Positions 45,104 to 56,600 of a DNA stretch of 64,000 nt are shown piece by piece. The notes below the pieces were generated by a model. It worked only from the letters and a program-made list of their open reading frames with translations. It did not search any database and was not told where the DNA came from. This DNA is from Lojkania enalia (lineage: Eukaryota > Ascomycota > Dothideomycetes > Pleosporales). The DNA lies in contig ML986701.1 in the NCBI GenBank assembly GCA_010094045.1, positions 29,963 through 93,962 of the forward strand, written 5' to 3'. Made by a program: the position numbers and the translations under genes. How positions within the stretch are numbered: the first letter of the stretch is position 1; each line of letters begins with the position of its first letter.

Positions 45104-47600
45104 TTATATAATAGTAGAGAATAGATATAGTTTATTTAGATAGGCGATTAATTACTACTATAATCTAATTATATCTAGACTTATCTATAGAAAAATCTTT
45201 AAAGTTAATATATAAGTACTATATTAGTTAATTTAGTATAAGAAGTAAGTAGATAAAACCTAGAGTTTAGATTTATATTAGATAAGATTTATAGTATAGA
45301 ATATAATTCTATATATATTATTTATAAGTAGCTTTTATATTCTTCTAATAGTACTTCTAAAATAGTAACTAATAAGTCTTAGTAGCGTTTAGGTATATAG
45401 AGGATATTTAGTTATAAGCCTCTTATATAAGCTATATATAAAGGCTTAAATCTAATAGAATATATAAGCGATTATTATAGAGGAGTAGTCTATTCTCTAT
45501 CTAATACTTATAGAGTAAAAGAGTATATTCTTATATAAAAGAGGCTTAGTTTTCCTATAATAATATATTAATTAACTCTAGAAAGTCTAGTAATATAATC
45601 TACTTCTAGCTTTTAATAATATTTAGTATAGCTACTTAAGTTATTATTTAAGTAATATAGAACTAGACTAATTTAGTATTAATTTAGGGGTAAAGTTAAT
45701 ATAGTCTAAATAAAACTCTTAAATAATTATTAGTTTAAGCTACTTTTAAGTTTTCTATATCTTATTTATAATAATTAAAGATATCTATTCTAATATTATT
45801 TTTATTTAGGGTATACTTAATTTAGAACTAATATTAAGCTAATTTCTTAATCTAATAAATTTAACAAATATTAAGTACCTTTATAGTTATAAAATATTCG
45901 AGGAAGCAATAATTAGTATATACTAGAGTTCTAGTAGCTATTAAAGTAAATTCTACCCTCTATTGTTTAAACGTAGTAATAATTATAAATAGTTTCTTAT
46001 TATAAATCTCTTAGTTTAGTTCCGAACCGGATAGAACCTTACTATAAAATATTATAGAGTACTATTTTCTATTAGAATATTTCTATAATAGTACTTTTAT
46101 AACTATTCTATTAGAGGTATTAGTTTCTATTTTTATTTCTAATATAGGGTTAAAGTAGTAGAATATAGATATATTTAATAGGGCTGACTTTAATTTCTTA
46201 AAGATAATATTATATTCTAAAATCTATATAAAAGAGGTTATAGAACTTTATAATATAATAATTAGCTTTATAATATATAAGAATTTTACTATAAACTGTT
46301 AATAAAATCTAGTAAAACCTAAGAAGGATTTTACACCCGTTATAATAGTAGATAGCTACTAGTTATATAGTACTTCTACCTTCTCTAGATTAACCTTAAG
46401 GCTTTTATTTAAGAGGATATAGCTAAAATATTTAGTTTAGGTAATATAAAATTTGCTCTTCTTAATATTAACTTATAACTCTATTTAATATAATCTCTTA
46501 AGAACTTTCTTAATATAGATAGTATATATTATTTTATCTTTAGAGTAGATAAAAATATCGTTTAGATAAATAATATAGAAGTTATCTAGATAGTTAATTA
46601 GTATATTATTTATATAGTACTACTAAGTTATTAAACTATTATATAATTTAAAAGGTAGAACTTTATACTTATAAATTCTATATTAAATTTAAAAGGTAGT
46701 ATATTTTTTAGAACTAGGGTTTATTCTAATCTTATTAAAAGCTGCGTAAATATTAAACTTAGTAAAGATTACTATCTTAATAGATTTAGATAGAAGTTTA
46801 TCTATATATAGTATTAGATATATATTCTTATAGGGAAGAATATTACATTTACAATAATTTATATAGATATATAGATTGCTATTAAGTTTATAAACGTAAA
46901 GGATTAGAGATATAAAAGAGTTTTAACTCTACTTAATATACCTATATTATAGATTATCTATAATATACTTTTTAGTTACCTCTAACTCTTTAATATTCTA
47001 CTTATATAATAGGCTGTAACTATTAGAGAGAAGTTCTATAAGAATAATCTTATAATTATAAAAGTAGTATTCTAGTAATTAATAAGCTATAGTTTTACTA
47101 AATATATTTTAATATCTATAGTATTTAGATAGTAATTAGAGATTTACTAGTACTTTATTTTCAGCCTTATTTTCTAGCTTTAAAGCTTACTTATCTTTAA
47201 TTAGCTACTCGATTTTATATAGAGACATAGAGAAAAACTTGTTCTCTTTCCTCTTTATATTAAAGTAGAAAGTATTAGCTAAGATAAGAATAATAATAGA
47301 AGAATAAATTTTCTTTAAATTAGATTTAGACTTTATTATATATAGATATATAGAAGCTCTAAGCTTATTTAAACTATAAGCTATAGAAGATTAATATAAT
47401 TTTAGTAGTTTTAGTAGATTTTTAATATAATAGATAGTTAGACTATAGAACTACTAATACTAGTTCTTTTTCTATAGAACGTCGCGTTACTAGATATTTA
47501 GCTCTACTTTCTTATTATATACTAGCTAAGTTAATTATATAAGAAGAGGAGGTAAAAGATTATAAGTAGTAAGATATTTAGAAGGCTATATAATCTAATT
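45104..47600 (-). pseudogene. gypsy J pol remnant (RT, RNase H, partial integrase)
   Basis: Reverse transcriptase about 47200-46300: near 46600-46540 the minus strand reads YLDNFYIIYLNDIFIYSKDK, the YLDD box with its second-to-last residues changed to ND, followed by KKVLKRLY. RNase H at about 46030-45860: EIYNKKLFIIITTFK, VEFTLIATRTLVYTNY, then LEYFITIKVLNI, matching the gypsy form ending TDHKNLEYFMTTK. About 750 bp of integrase-side sequence remains to 45104, too short for the whole integrase, so pol is truncated there. Stops are very frequent. Confidence 0.78.
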
Positions 47601-47899
47601 TTTATCTATATCTAGCTGGAGTTAAAAATAATATAAATATTTAATACTAATAATATAATTCTAAATATTTAGATTTATAATAATAAATAGGTAGTTTTAG
47701 ATAGTTCTTCTATTAATTTATAGGTATAAGTAGATATACTAATTAACTAAGGTTTAGATCCGGTCCTAAAAACCTTTAATAATAATTTTAAAGGGTAAAT
47801 ACTATATTAATATATATAGAGTTTAGGAGAGTAATCTAACTACTATAAAATTAAAAAATAGAAAGCTTTAAATATTAGTATTAATAAGAACGTTTAGTT

Positions 47900-49000
47900 A
47901 TATACTAACGCCTTTTAAATATAGAATAGTAGGAATTTAGAAGAACTTTCCTCTAAATAAATATAATAAATTAATATTTAATAAGTTATACTTATTTAAG
48001 TCTAAGATAGAAAGTTTTTTTAAACGTTTCTATTTCCTTTCTAAAAACTATCTAGATAGTACTTATTTATATCTAGAAACTCTTCTTCTTTAATCTTCTC
48101 TTATTTAACCTCTATTTCTTATATTTTAAGAACTATATATTTATTTATAAAGTATTCTAGTTTACTATAGTTATAGTAATTACCTAGAGTCGTATACTTT
48201 TTAGATATAAGAGTCTTACTAGATTATTAAAAAGTAATTATAGTAGAATAAGATATTAATACTAGAGTAGATTAGAGTAGATTAGAGTAGTATTAGATTA
48301 TAAGTTACTTTAGATAAACTTTTAAAAACCTTCTAGTACTAATCTAAATTTATTTTAGCTATAATCTATAGGTTAATAGTTTATTCTAGAAGGTTAAAAA
48401 TACTTCTTCTTTCTATATTATAGGCTATTAAGTAAGTAACTATAATATTAAAGGAGTTTTTCTATATAAGCTTAAAGTTAAAGTTTAGTATCTTTAGGCT
48501 AGGGAGAATCTTATCTTATAAATAGAAGAACTATTTAGATTAGAATATAAATCCTCTAATAGTTATACTAATAAAGCGAGCTTTAAAAGTTAAGAATACT
48601 TCTTTCCTATTTATCTTTAGGACCTAAAACGCCTATTATACCTTTATCTCTTTATTATCTATAATAAAATATAATTATAGAAGCGAAATTATTTCTTTAG
48701 TATTTATAACCTAATACTAGTTTAATTTAACTAGATATTTTAGCTCTAGATACTCTTTTATAGTACTAGAAGTATATTCTTATACTAATACTATACGTAT
48801 ACGCTCTATCTAATAGTAATCTATATTAATCTTAAGTCGGTCTAGAATTAAAACTTACTATTATTTAAATATAGGTTTACTACTATTTATAAAGCTTTTA
48901 ATCTTAGACGTATATTTAATAAGGTAGGTTTAAAAAGGTTTAGGGGTAGTTAAAAGATTTCTTACTAGGGGAGTTATAAAAGTTTCTTAATATATTATTA
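47900..49000 (-). pseudogene. gypsy J gag remnant
   Basis: Minus-strand gag upstream of J pol. The nucleocapsid zinc knuckle is at about 48149-48195: KYTTLGNYYNYSKLEYFINKY, in which the expected C-x2-C-x4-H-x4-C has Tyr at the Cys and His positions, as RIP changes produce. Capsid sequence extends to about 49000; beyond it, 49000-49590 has no frame I can follow. Confidence 0.65.
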
Positions 49001-49605
49001 GTACTAATTTAATAGTTTATAGAGGTTAATTAGAACTAATAGTTCTCTATTATATTAAATATATAATCTCCTCTTATAAAATTGCAATTTATTTCTTAAG
49101 AGTTAGTTTACTCTAATTTTCTTCTAAATTAGATAAGTTCTTTACTATAAGCCTTATAAAGAGAGGTCCGCCTATTATAGGGCCCCTTATAAGAAGTAAC
49201 AGTTATTTTATATACGTAGATAGAAGTTTATTCTTACTATAACTTATATATATATCGATTCTAGTATAGAAATTAGAAGGTAAATTATAGTTAGATATTA
49301 GCGGTTATCTCTAATTCTAATAGATTATTAGTAGTCTTTAAGTTTCTACCTAGGTATACTCTACGCGGCTTTTCTAAAGGTAATTCTAATTATAGAAGAT
49401 AGAAAGTTCTAAACCTAAAGATTTTAATTAATAAAAGGTTTTTAAGATTTTATCTAGATACCTAAATAATTTAATATAATAGTATATAAGTATTATAATC
49501 TAAACTAAATCGGGTATATTTTAGACTTAAATATAGTTAAATAAATAATTAATACAATATTATTAAAAAGGCTATTACTAGTAGTATTAAATTCTTCTAT
49601 ATAAT

Positions 49606-49880
49606 ATAATAATATAGATAAGATAATAGGTCTAAATACGATATAAATCTACTTAGAAGTATATAAGAGTATATAGAGGTTTAGAAACCTAAGAATTCTA
49701 TTAACACCTATAAGCCTTATATAAAAGAATATAGAAGAACTACTAAACTACTTATAAGGGAGTATATAACTATATACGGATAGGAAAAGAGGCGGAGCTA
49801 AGAGTAAGATAAGATAAGTAAAAAGCTTTAAGATAAGATTATATATAAAGCTTTTTATAGAATGATTTCTTCGCATTATT
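49606..49880. mobile_element. R1 repeat, inverted copy in the LTR of K
   Basis: Reverse complement of 4235-4509. It lies in the same LTR type and within about ten bases of the site used in A, but the flanking bases differ (a duplication close to taatagtata rather than tatagacct), which hints at a separate insertion in the same AT-rich spot. Ends are accurate to a few bases. Confidence 0.65.
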
Positions 49881-50035
49881 ATAGTATAATAGTATAGATC
49901 TAGCTCTTATAAAAACCTATATAATATAGATATCTCGATTTTTTATATAACGTTTTAATATTTATATATAATATATAGTAATAGAGTTAACTATCTAAAG
50001 TACAATTAACTAACTATATATAAGTATCTATAATA
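49881..50035 (+). repeat. LTR of K, inner part
   Basis: Reverse complement of the inner half of the A LTR (16984-17130); it ends tctataata exactly where gag leader sequence begins. Confidence 0.75.
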
Positions 50036-50049
50036 TTATATTATATTAT

Positions 50050-51700
50050 CTACTATTATATATTATAGATAAGAACGCGTTTATTAATATATTTAAAGAG
50101 ATTTAAAATAAGCTAAACTCTTTATAATAGAAGAATAAGATACTAGTAGAAGCTTTAGTTACTTAAGAGAACTATTATAAGTTAGACCTTAAAGCGATTT
50201 AAAGAGAATTTAGTAGCTATTAAATAATTATCTCTCTACTAACTACTAGTATATTAATAATAATAGAACTATTACCTACTCTTAACCTAATTTAGTCTAT
50301 AATTCTAGCTTCTAAATAGACGCCTATATTAACTTCTAATCTACTTAAAATAATATATAATCTCTATTTCTATTTTAACTACTTATTTAACTCTTTAATA
50401 TTTTCTAATAAATATTTAGAACTTTTATACTTTATTAGAAAGCTCTACTATAAATTAGAAGGAAATACTAACTAATACCCGACTGAATATACCCGCCTTT
50501 TATATACCTACTCCTACCTAGAATAAGACTTAGTAATATTAGTTAACCTATTAATAGATAAGAGTATTAACTCTATAGATAGCTTAGTTACCTTTTTAAA
50601 ATCTACCTATAGCGACTAGAATAAAAAGACTATAGTATAGAGTAAGCTAAAAACTTTAAAATAAGACTAAAGTAGGGTTTCTACTTACTTTACTAAATTC
50701 TAACACCTAATTATAGATACTAAACTAAATAAGACTAGATAAATCGTATAGTTCTAATATTCTCTCTCTAATAAGCTCTATTATACTATAATAGGTGTTA
50801 TAATACTTAGCACCCTAAATAATTACGCTAACCTAATTTCTCTATATAATACTAACTTATATTATCTACTTAGCAACTATTATAAATAACCGAAATATTA
50901 TACTACTTATTAAAAGGACCTAAACGCTATAGAACTTAATATTTCTAGTTATATACCTATAAGCTTTAAAGAATAAGAGAAGTACTATTATAAAGAATAC
51001 TACTATAAGTATAGTAGTAAGAGATATATTTTACTAGAATACAGCACCCCTCTACTATTAATCTATTAAGAGTTTTAGAGCTCTACTATACTTTATAGGT
51101 TCTACTCTTAATTTTTTAATTAATCTTCTAATTAATCTTCTAACTAATTTTTAATACGCTTATTATCTTATAAATAAAGCTATTATTCTTATTTTAAAAC
51201 GTAGTTAGCTTTACTAATTAAAACGTTACTAAAAGATCTATTTTAGAAGTAAGTTACCTTCTAGGACTACGCCTATACTAAATCTCTATATATCTATAGA
51301 ACTAGCCTCTATAAAAATAGTTATAAAACTACTAGATTCTAGCTTCTTTCTTAATTTATTAAAACTTAGTCTAGTAAGATATTAATATTCTTATTAATAC
51401 TAGAGCTACTAATTATAGTTATATTTATAAAAACCTCGTATATATTTTAAAACTCTAAAAAATATAACTTCTATATAATTTATACCTAATTAGCTTTAAT
51501 AGAGAAATCTTTTATAGAAGAACTATCTTCTACTTAGTTATTTTAATTTTCCGATACTTAAACTATTTAAAGATAGTATATTTCTATATAATTATACTAG
51601 AAAAGTATTAGCTAATTATAAGATAACTATAGATATAGAAGTATTATATAAATCTAGACTACAAGAATAAACAGCTAGTCTTTACCGCTAACTAATACTT
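50050..51700 (+). pseudogene. gypsy K gag and protease-region remnant
   Basis: Plus-strand reading: KDAFINIFKEI near 50075, ISLLTTSILIIIELLP, YFNYLFNSLIFSNKYLELLY near 50370, LVILVNLLIDKSINSIDSLV near 50530 and STYFTKF, LIIDTKLNKTR near 50690, YSLSNKLYYTIIGVIILSTL near 50760. A zinc knuckle follows at about 50976-51040 (YYYKYSSKRYILLEYSTP) with Tyr at Cys and His positions, the same as in A. After it, 51355-51560 is the protease region (LILELLIIVIF) without a clear active-site motif. This copy is useful for reading gag of the A family. Confidence 0.75.
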
Positions 51701-51999
51701 AACCTAATACTTATAATCTATTAACTCTACTATCTATTAGTAAGCTATTTAAATAGTTATTAAAAACTATAAACTACTTAAATCTAATATAAAAGGAGAT
51801 TCTAAAATAACTATTTTATAACCCTTATATAGTTTAAAGTTTAGATAGTACTACTTAAAGTAAGAAAGTCTAAGAATATAATAGGATTAGCTATAATAAG
51901 AATCTATTATTATTAAAGCTAGAAAAAGAGAAGAGGAGGTATATAGTAGTAAGATATATATTATTTACTTACTTTAGTCTAGGTAGATATAGGGTCGTA

Positions 52000-52730
52000 T
52001 AAAAGTAACTACTATTATAGTATTATAAGAATAGGACTAAGCTATAAACTAGAACCTTTATAATATTTCTCTCCTCCTCCTTTTCTTCCTCTAATACTAA
52101 GTTATATAGATAAGTAGTTCTTTAGTAAAGTTCTACTCTATATCCTATTTAAATTCTCCTAGAGCGATTATATCTTTATAATCGCTCTAGTTATTCTATA
52201 AAGGTATAGTATAACTAGTCTACTTATAAAAGAACTACTATTTTAGGCCGCCTTCTCTTTTACTAATTACTTATACATCTTAGATTTTCTTAAACTTCTA
52301 TTTATCTTTATTTCTAATACTAATTAATACTAGTTAATAGTTATCTTATATTTAACTTAGTAATAGGTCTTAAATAATAGAGTAAAGTAGCGTTATATAG
52401 AAGATATTATAAATTTTTAATAGAGTATCTAGTTAGTATATATTTTATCTAATAGTCTTATTAACTATATATTATTAATAGAGTTTATAGAGCTTCTTTT
52501 TTCTTATAGAGTCTATTTTAATATTACGTATATTAAGTTAAACTTTATCCTCTAATTAGTATTATAATATAAGATTTCTTATATAATTATAAATTTTTTA
52601 CTACTACTATTATATATAGGCTATTATTACTTACACGAATTTAACGTAGTCTTTTAATTTACTAATAATTTATTTTACTACGTAAATAGAGTTTTTAAAC
52701 TATTCTATTAGCAGCTCCTCTTCTAATTAT
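52000..52730 (-). pseudogene. unknown minus-strand coding remnant
   Basis: The minus strand reads as a protein with stops mainly at likely Gln positions: RIKFNLIYVILK, EKRSSINSINNI, LIRLLDKIYTN, RYFTLLFKTYY, VKYKITIN, LVLEIKINRSLRKSKMYK and LVKEKAA. The basic, helix-rich composition is compatible with a DNA-binding or gag-type protein. I do not recognise it. The right end abuts the copia LTR at 52731, so the gene was probably cut by that insertion or by the truncation of element N. The left border with gypsy K lies somewhere between 51950 and 52100. Confidence 0.4.
52159..52190. repeat. perfect 14-bp palindrome with 4-nt loop
   Basis: Ctagagcgattata, the loop tctt, then the exact reverse complement tataatcgctctag. 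It is followed by a mixed AT sequence rather than a T run, so it does not look like a bacterial-type terminator. Perfect arms are unusual in such mutated sequence. Confidence 0.9.
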
Positions 52731-53784
52731 TATAGTAAGAGGCGAATCTTATCTTAGGGAGGGAGATAAGAAGCTAAACTAGTTAATTAAAGATAGCTAG
52801 CGGGCTATATTTATATATATAAAAAAGGGGTATATTAGCTAATATCTAGTATAATATCTAGTATAATATCGACCGTAATATTATACGTTAATATCTAATA
52901 CAGCTTAGTAGACTAGCCGAAAATCTCTATAATATACCCCCCTAACTTTAACTATAAAGGAGAAGCTGTATTAAAAAATAAAGGTAGATACTATATTAAA
53001 AGAGGTAAATTATATAGAATAACTAGTAGTAGAGTTAAATACGCTTATAGAAATATTAATTTAATATAATATAAGATAAGTTATAATTAATTTTTAATTA
53101 CCCCCTAAAATTCTTATTAGTAATCAATTTATTTAGCTAATAGAAATTTCTAAGATTTAATTCTAGCTAAAATATCTTCTATTTTTAGTTGCTTAATAAA
53201 CTTTTAGTATTATTACAACTATAGAACTTTTATAAAACTATTAGCTAGTATTTGATTTATTAGTTACTAACTAATTATAAGTTTCTACTCTACTACTTTT
53301 TAATATAGCTAGTACTAGTATATATCTATATAGTAAAGTTTAGTATTAAAACGTTTAGATAGCTTATTTATAATATCTACTTTTTGTTAATTATTATAAA
53401 GTAGTATTAGTTATATATTAATATAGAAGTATAGTAAGGTAAAAGCCTTCTACTACTATTCTATTTCTAATCTAGTAACTAATAGTACTAATAATTCTAT
53501 CTTAGTAGTTAATTTTATAACTATATACTAAATTAAAGTTTTCTAATTAATTAGTATCTTAAAAAGTTAAAATATATAGCTATAAGAACTTTAATAAGTA
53601 TTAGAATTATTATTAAAGGCTATATTAGATATACTATAAAATAGTAATTATTCTATAGGGTTAATATAATTAGTATTACTATTCTAGCTAATAGTAGAGG
53701 TATTTTATATATTATTAGCTATTACTATAATTACTAAATATTTTATACTAATTAGATATTACTATACCCTTAAAATAATGTTAA
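52731..53784 (-). mobile_element. copia N: 3' fragment of a second copia-C copy
   Basis: The 3' LTR at 52731-52934 (204 bp, the same length as both LTRs of C) is followed by sequence complementary to 33240-34103 of C. The left edge is the natural LTR end. The right edge at 53784 lies in the RNase H region and abuts the Q LTR, so the rest was lost by truncation there. Confidence 0.88.
52935..53784 (-). pseudogene. copia N RNase H remnant
   Basis: Minus-strand end of copia pol, matching copia C 33240-34103. Near 53330-53270 it carries the block that reads NKLSKRFNTKFRYIDIYQY in C, and near 53240-53190 the terminal TNLILANSFIK region. It has more stops than C. The 52950-53090 stretch is the untranslated tail before the LTR. 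Confidence 0.8.
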
Positions 53785-54038
53785 TATAGAATAGACTCTA
53801 TTAACTAGTTTAGTATTAGTAAGGTAATATAGGGTAGAGTATAATATTATACGGTATATATAGTATATAGGGGTAGTAGGGTAGATAAGTAACTATTTTG
53901 TTAATTACTATCGGGTCCTATATACCTAGTTAAAGGAGCTATATATAATATACGCTTAATTTAAGTATATATACTATATTATATATTTTAACTATATAAT
54001 ATATATTTTAGCTCTATATAATATTTACTATTTAGATA
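53785..54038 (-). repeat. 3' LTR of the copia-3 element (254 bp)
   Basis: Reverse complement of 27650-27903 with identical length. It lies directly downstream of copia-3 pol on the minus strand. A weak purine tract (aaaaagaaaaacta on the minus strand, near 54045-54062) precedes it. Confidence 0.75.
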
Positions 54039-54045
54039 CTGGTAG

Positions 54046-54428
54046 TTTTTCTTTTTATAGGCCTATCCTATCTATAATTACCCGCCTTTTATCCTTCTCT
54101 ATCCCTCCTATCCTCTTACTCTTCTCCTCCTTCTACTCCTCCTTCTACTCTTCCTTCTACTACTCTATATACGCGTACGTATAGTATCTTATATAGTATC
54201 TAGTCTATTTACTAATATTTTAACCCGGATTATAAGTATATTATATAAAATAAGAGCTTCTAGTACTTTATTTAGTATCTATTTTATATAGGCGTCTATA
54301 GGGTTATCTTTACTATTAATCTATCTAATTTCTACAATCTCCCTTTTCTTATATAATTCTTAGATTAATATAATATTAATTATTAGTCTCTTCTTATTAG
54401 TTATATTAAGTTTAATAAGATAGTTATA
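54046..54428 (-). pseudogene. copia-3 pol, carboxyl-terminal end
   Basis: Minus strand, continuing the RNase H from 63726 across pogo P3: YLIKLNITNKKRLIINI, then ELYKKREIVEIR, a stop for Trp, INSKDNPIDAYIK and LNKVLEALILYNILIIRV. Fungal copia proteins of this group end ELYEKREIAEIRWI, DNPADA, TKG. After that, 54200-54100 is an Arg/Glu-rich tail with several stops. The P3 target TA lies inside the codons for LYNYL, and removing P3 with one TA restores the frame exactly. Confidence 0.82.
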
Positions 54429-54482
54429 ACGTATTCTACTATTAAAGCGGCTAAACTATTAAAGCGGCTACTTTTTCTTAAT
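54429..54482 (+). repeat. P3 terminal inverted repeat, left
   Basis: Contains the motif ctattaaagcggcta twice in tandem, 17 bp apart. The right repeat has the same pair, with one copy changed to cgaaacggcta. Confidence 0.9.
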
Positions 54483-54559
54483 ATAACAAATACTATATAT
54501 AAAAAGTTAATTTATTTAATACTAATAAGAGATTCTATATATAATATACTTTTATCTAA

Positions 54560-55261
54560 TTTAGAATTTTCCCTACTATCCTTTTAGCACGTACAAGCGT
54601 TATATCCAGTCTTACTACAGTTACTATAGTAGCGTTAAGCTGGTTGAGCCCTTTCTTAAGTATTAGTACTACGAGTCTTCTTAAAGAGCTAAGAGCTTAT
54701 AGATACTTTAGCAGCTATATATAAAGATCCCTCGCTATATAATACTATACTACTATACTAAATATACTTTCTTTTACGCGTTTTATACTTAGTTACTTCT
54801 TCTAATTACCTTTTAAGTTTAGAGTTGCAAGTTTAAAGAAGCGTATTCAAATATAGTATTAACTTAGTACCTTTTATAAGCTGTAAGAATTCTTCTTACA
54901 CCTCTTTTAATAATTGTATAAAAGACTTTCGTATAAGTATTAATTATAACCCAAATTTATATATATTACTTAGAGTTTTAGACTATTAAAAGTCTTCTTA
55001 TAAAAGTAGTTCTAGTAGGGTATATAGTTATATATTAAGGTAATCTAATATAACCTATACGTTTAGAAGAATAATTCCTATTACTTTAAAAGCCTTTTAA
55101 TAGTTCTTATATATAAATATGTTAAAAAACGCGTTCTTAAAGGTTGGAAGAAAGCCCTCTTTATTAATATAGTAGATGCGTTAGTACGCTAAATCTTATA
55201 TATACTATAAGTACTTTAGCTTTAATAGTAAAAAGTAAACTATATTAAGAGGCTGAAGTAT
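54560..55261 (-). pseudogene. P3 transposase, carboxyl-terminal part
   Basis: Minus strand near 55250-55120: LNIVYFLLLKLKYL, then IYYINKEGFLPTFKNAFFNI. This is the pogo block around the third catalytic Asp (family form QPLDVGCFSPLK), the Asp now Asn, followed by the helical end. The remainder to 54560 is a Lys/Arg-rich tail with stops. The upstream part lies beyond gypsy F at 62715-63650. Confidence 0.83.
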
Positions 55262-55266
55262 ATATA
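55262..55266 (+). other. target-site duplication of gypsy F (left), atata
   Basis: Atata precedes the LTR here and recurs at 62710-62714 after the other LTR. The pentamer is low in complexity, but the position fits both exact LTR ends and the interrupted P3 transposase. Confidence 0.8.
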
Positions 55267-55805
55267 TATTACTAACCTATATACTACTAGTATATATAAC
55301 GACTGCTATTGCAGTTGTATACGCGCCGGGGCCTTATTTATATTAGGTTGGTTAGAGGTAGTAGCTTTAGTAAAGAGAGAATATTAGGTTCGCCGGTTCT
55401 TCAAATATAACAAGTATATTTAGAAGTCTAATAGAGTAACGAGATAAATCTACGAGAATAACTATATAGGACCTAATCTACTAAAGAAATCCCCTACCTT
55501 ATATATTTAAGTCTAAGACCGCTAAGCCTAGCTTATTAGGTCTATTAGGTCTGTTAGGCTTAACCTACTATACTTAATATTTCTACTATTATCACGTATA
55601 TAAATTGTGCTATACTTTATTATCTAACTAATTATCTCTCTAGTTCCTATAGTCCTACTACTTACTATCCGATAATTAGTTCCTAATATACTTCTACCTA
55701 TTATTACCTTATTACTCCTTATCTAAGTAGGCTCGCTCGGTAGCTAATATTAGATTAAGCTCTAGCTAAAGAGGTGGTACCTCTTAGCGTTTTATATTTA
55801 TAATA
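55267..55805 (-). repeat. 3' LTR of gypsy F (539 bp)
   Basis: Same length as 62171-62709; starts tattacta (from TGTTACTA) and ends ataata. Contains three near-tandem copies of ctattaggt-type units near 55525-55560. Confidence 0.95.
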
Positions 55806-55820
55806 CCCGCTCCCCCTTTT
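55806..55820 (-). promoter_or_regulatory. polypurine tract of gypsy F
   Basis: The coding (minus) strand reads aaaagggggagcggg directly before the 3' LTR. Confidence 0.88.
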
Positions 55821-56099
55821 ATAGGTTCGTTCTAAAGCTCTATAGTCTATTATCTTACCTATTCTGTCTAGGTATAGTACCCTACTATTTCTAGCAGCTT
55901 ATTCTAGCTTCTAATATATTCTATATAGGTGTACTACAGTATTATATCTATATTTTTCTATTCTAGGGTTAGTACTTTATATATTCTAGTAGGTCCTACT
56001 TAGTTCGCGAGTATAACCCTATTTTTCTTCCTTTTCTCTTTCTACTATACTAAAAGTTTAACGTAAAAACACTTCTACCTATAACTATTATATTAGCTA

Positions 56100-56600
56100 C
56101 TTAGTTCTTTCTCTAGATATTATAATAGATCCGTTTTACTATTATTTAAACTGTTAGTCTACGAACTATAACTATTATAGTAATACTACTCTTTCTTCTA
56201 TATATAGGGAATATCTTTCTTAAGGCCTATCCTACGATCTTTCTCTGACCGAGGGTACCCTTCGCCGTTTTCTAGTAAGTATATTAAAGGCTTATAAGAA
56301 GTCTACCTCTGCCTATCAAGATTTTATAGCTACTAAGAAAGAGGAGATTTATTATCTTAAGGAATCCGCGCGTCGCTATTAGGCGGCTCTTTCTTGTCTA
56401 GAACATACTAAGAAACGCGTCTATTCTCTAAAGGAGTATAGTCTAGATTTTAGGAAACGAGAGGTAAAGTTAATAGAAGAGTAAGAGAGGTTAGAGGAAG
56501 GGAAGAGAAGGTCTATCGGGTTTGAAGTACCCTCTACCGTTACTCTAAGTTCTGTATAAGAGGCTTCTTTTATATTACTACTACTGTTGCTTTCTAACTA
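56100..56600 (+). pseudogene. antisense reading frame of gypsy F
   Basis: On the plus strand, opposite to gag-pol, a frame reads SIYREYLS, LSLTEGTLRRFLVSILKAYK, KSTSAYQDFIATKKEEIYY, LKESARRY, AALSCLEHTKKRVYSLKEYS, LDFRKREVKLIEE and ERLEEGKRR, with stops only at likely Gln codons. This strongly helical, Lys/Glu-rich sequence lies between the pol chromodomain and the 3' LTR. The same frame occurs in E, and a similar coiled-coil frame in B. The right end overlaps the chromodomain, which is coded on the other strand. No function can be assigned. Confidence 0.6.

Larger units (their letters stand above)
45099..49590 (-). mobile_element. gypsy element J, minus strand, both ends missing
   Basis: A Ty3/gypsy copy of another family, without recognisable LTRs. 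It runs up to the split LTR at 45098 on the left, within the integrase, and to element K at about 49590 on the right. Order on the minus strand is gag, protease, reverse transcriptase, RNase H, start of integrase. It is one of the most heavily mutated elements here, which fits great age. Confidence 0.75.
49591..52000 (+). mobile_element. gypsy element K (A family), plus strand, truncated
   Basis: Starts with the inner half of an A-type LTR carrying R1, followed by gag and the protease region in the plus direction. The outer half of the LTR is missing on the left, where J begins, and pol is lost on the right at about 52000. The sequence 50020-50130 matches the reverse complement of 16890-17000 in A nearly base for base. 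The right boundary is not sharp. Confidence 0.75.

Noticed and set aside
52159..52190. Rho-independent terminator
   Set aside because: No U-tract follows the hairpin, and the context is eukaryotic.
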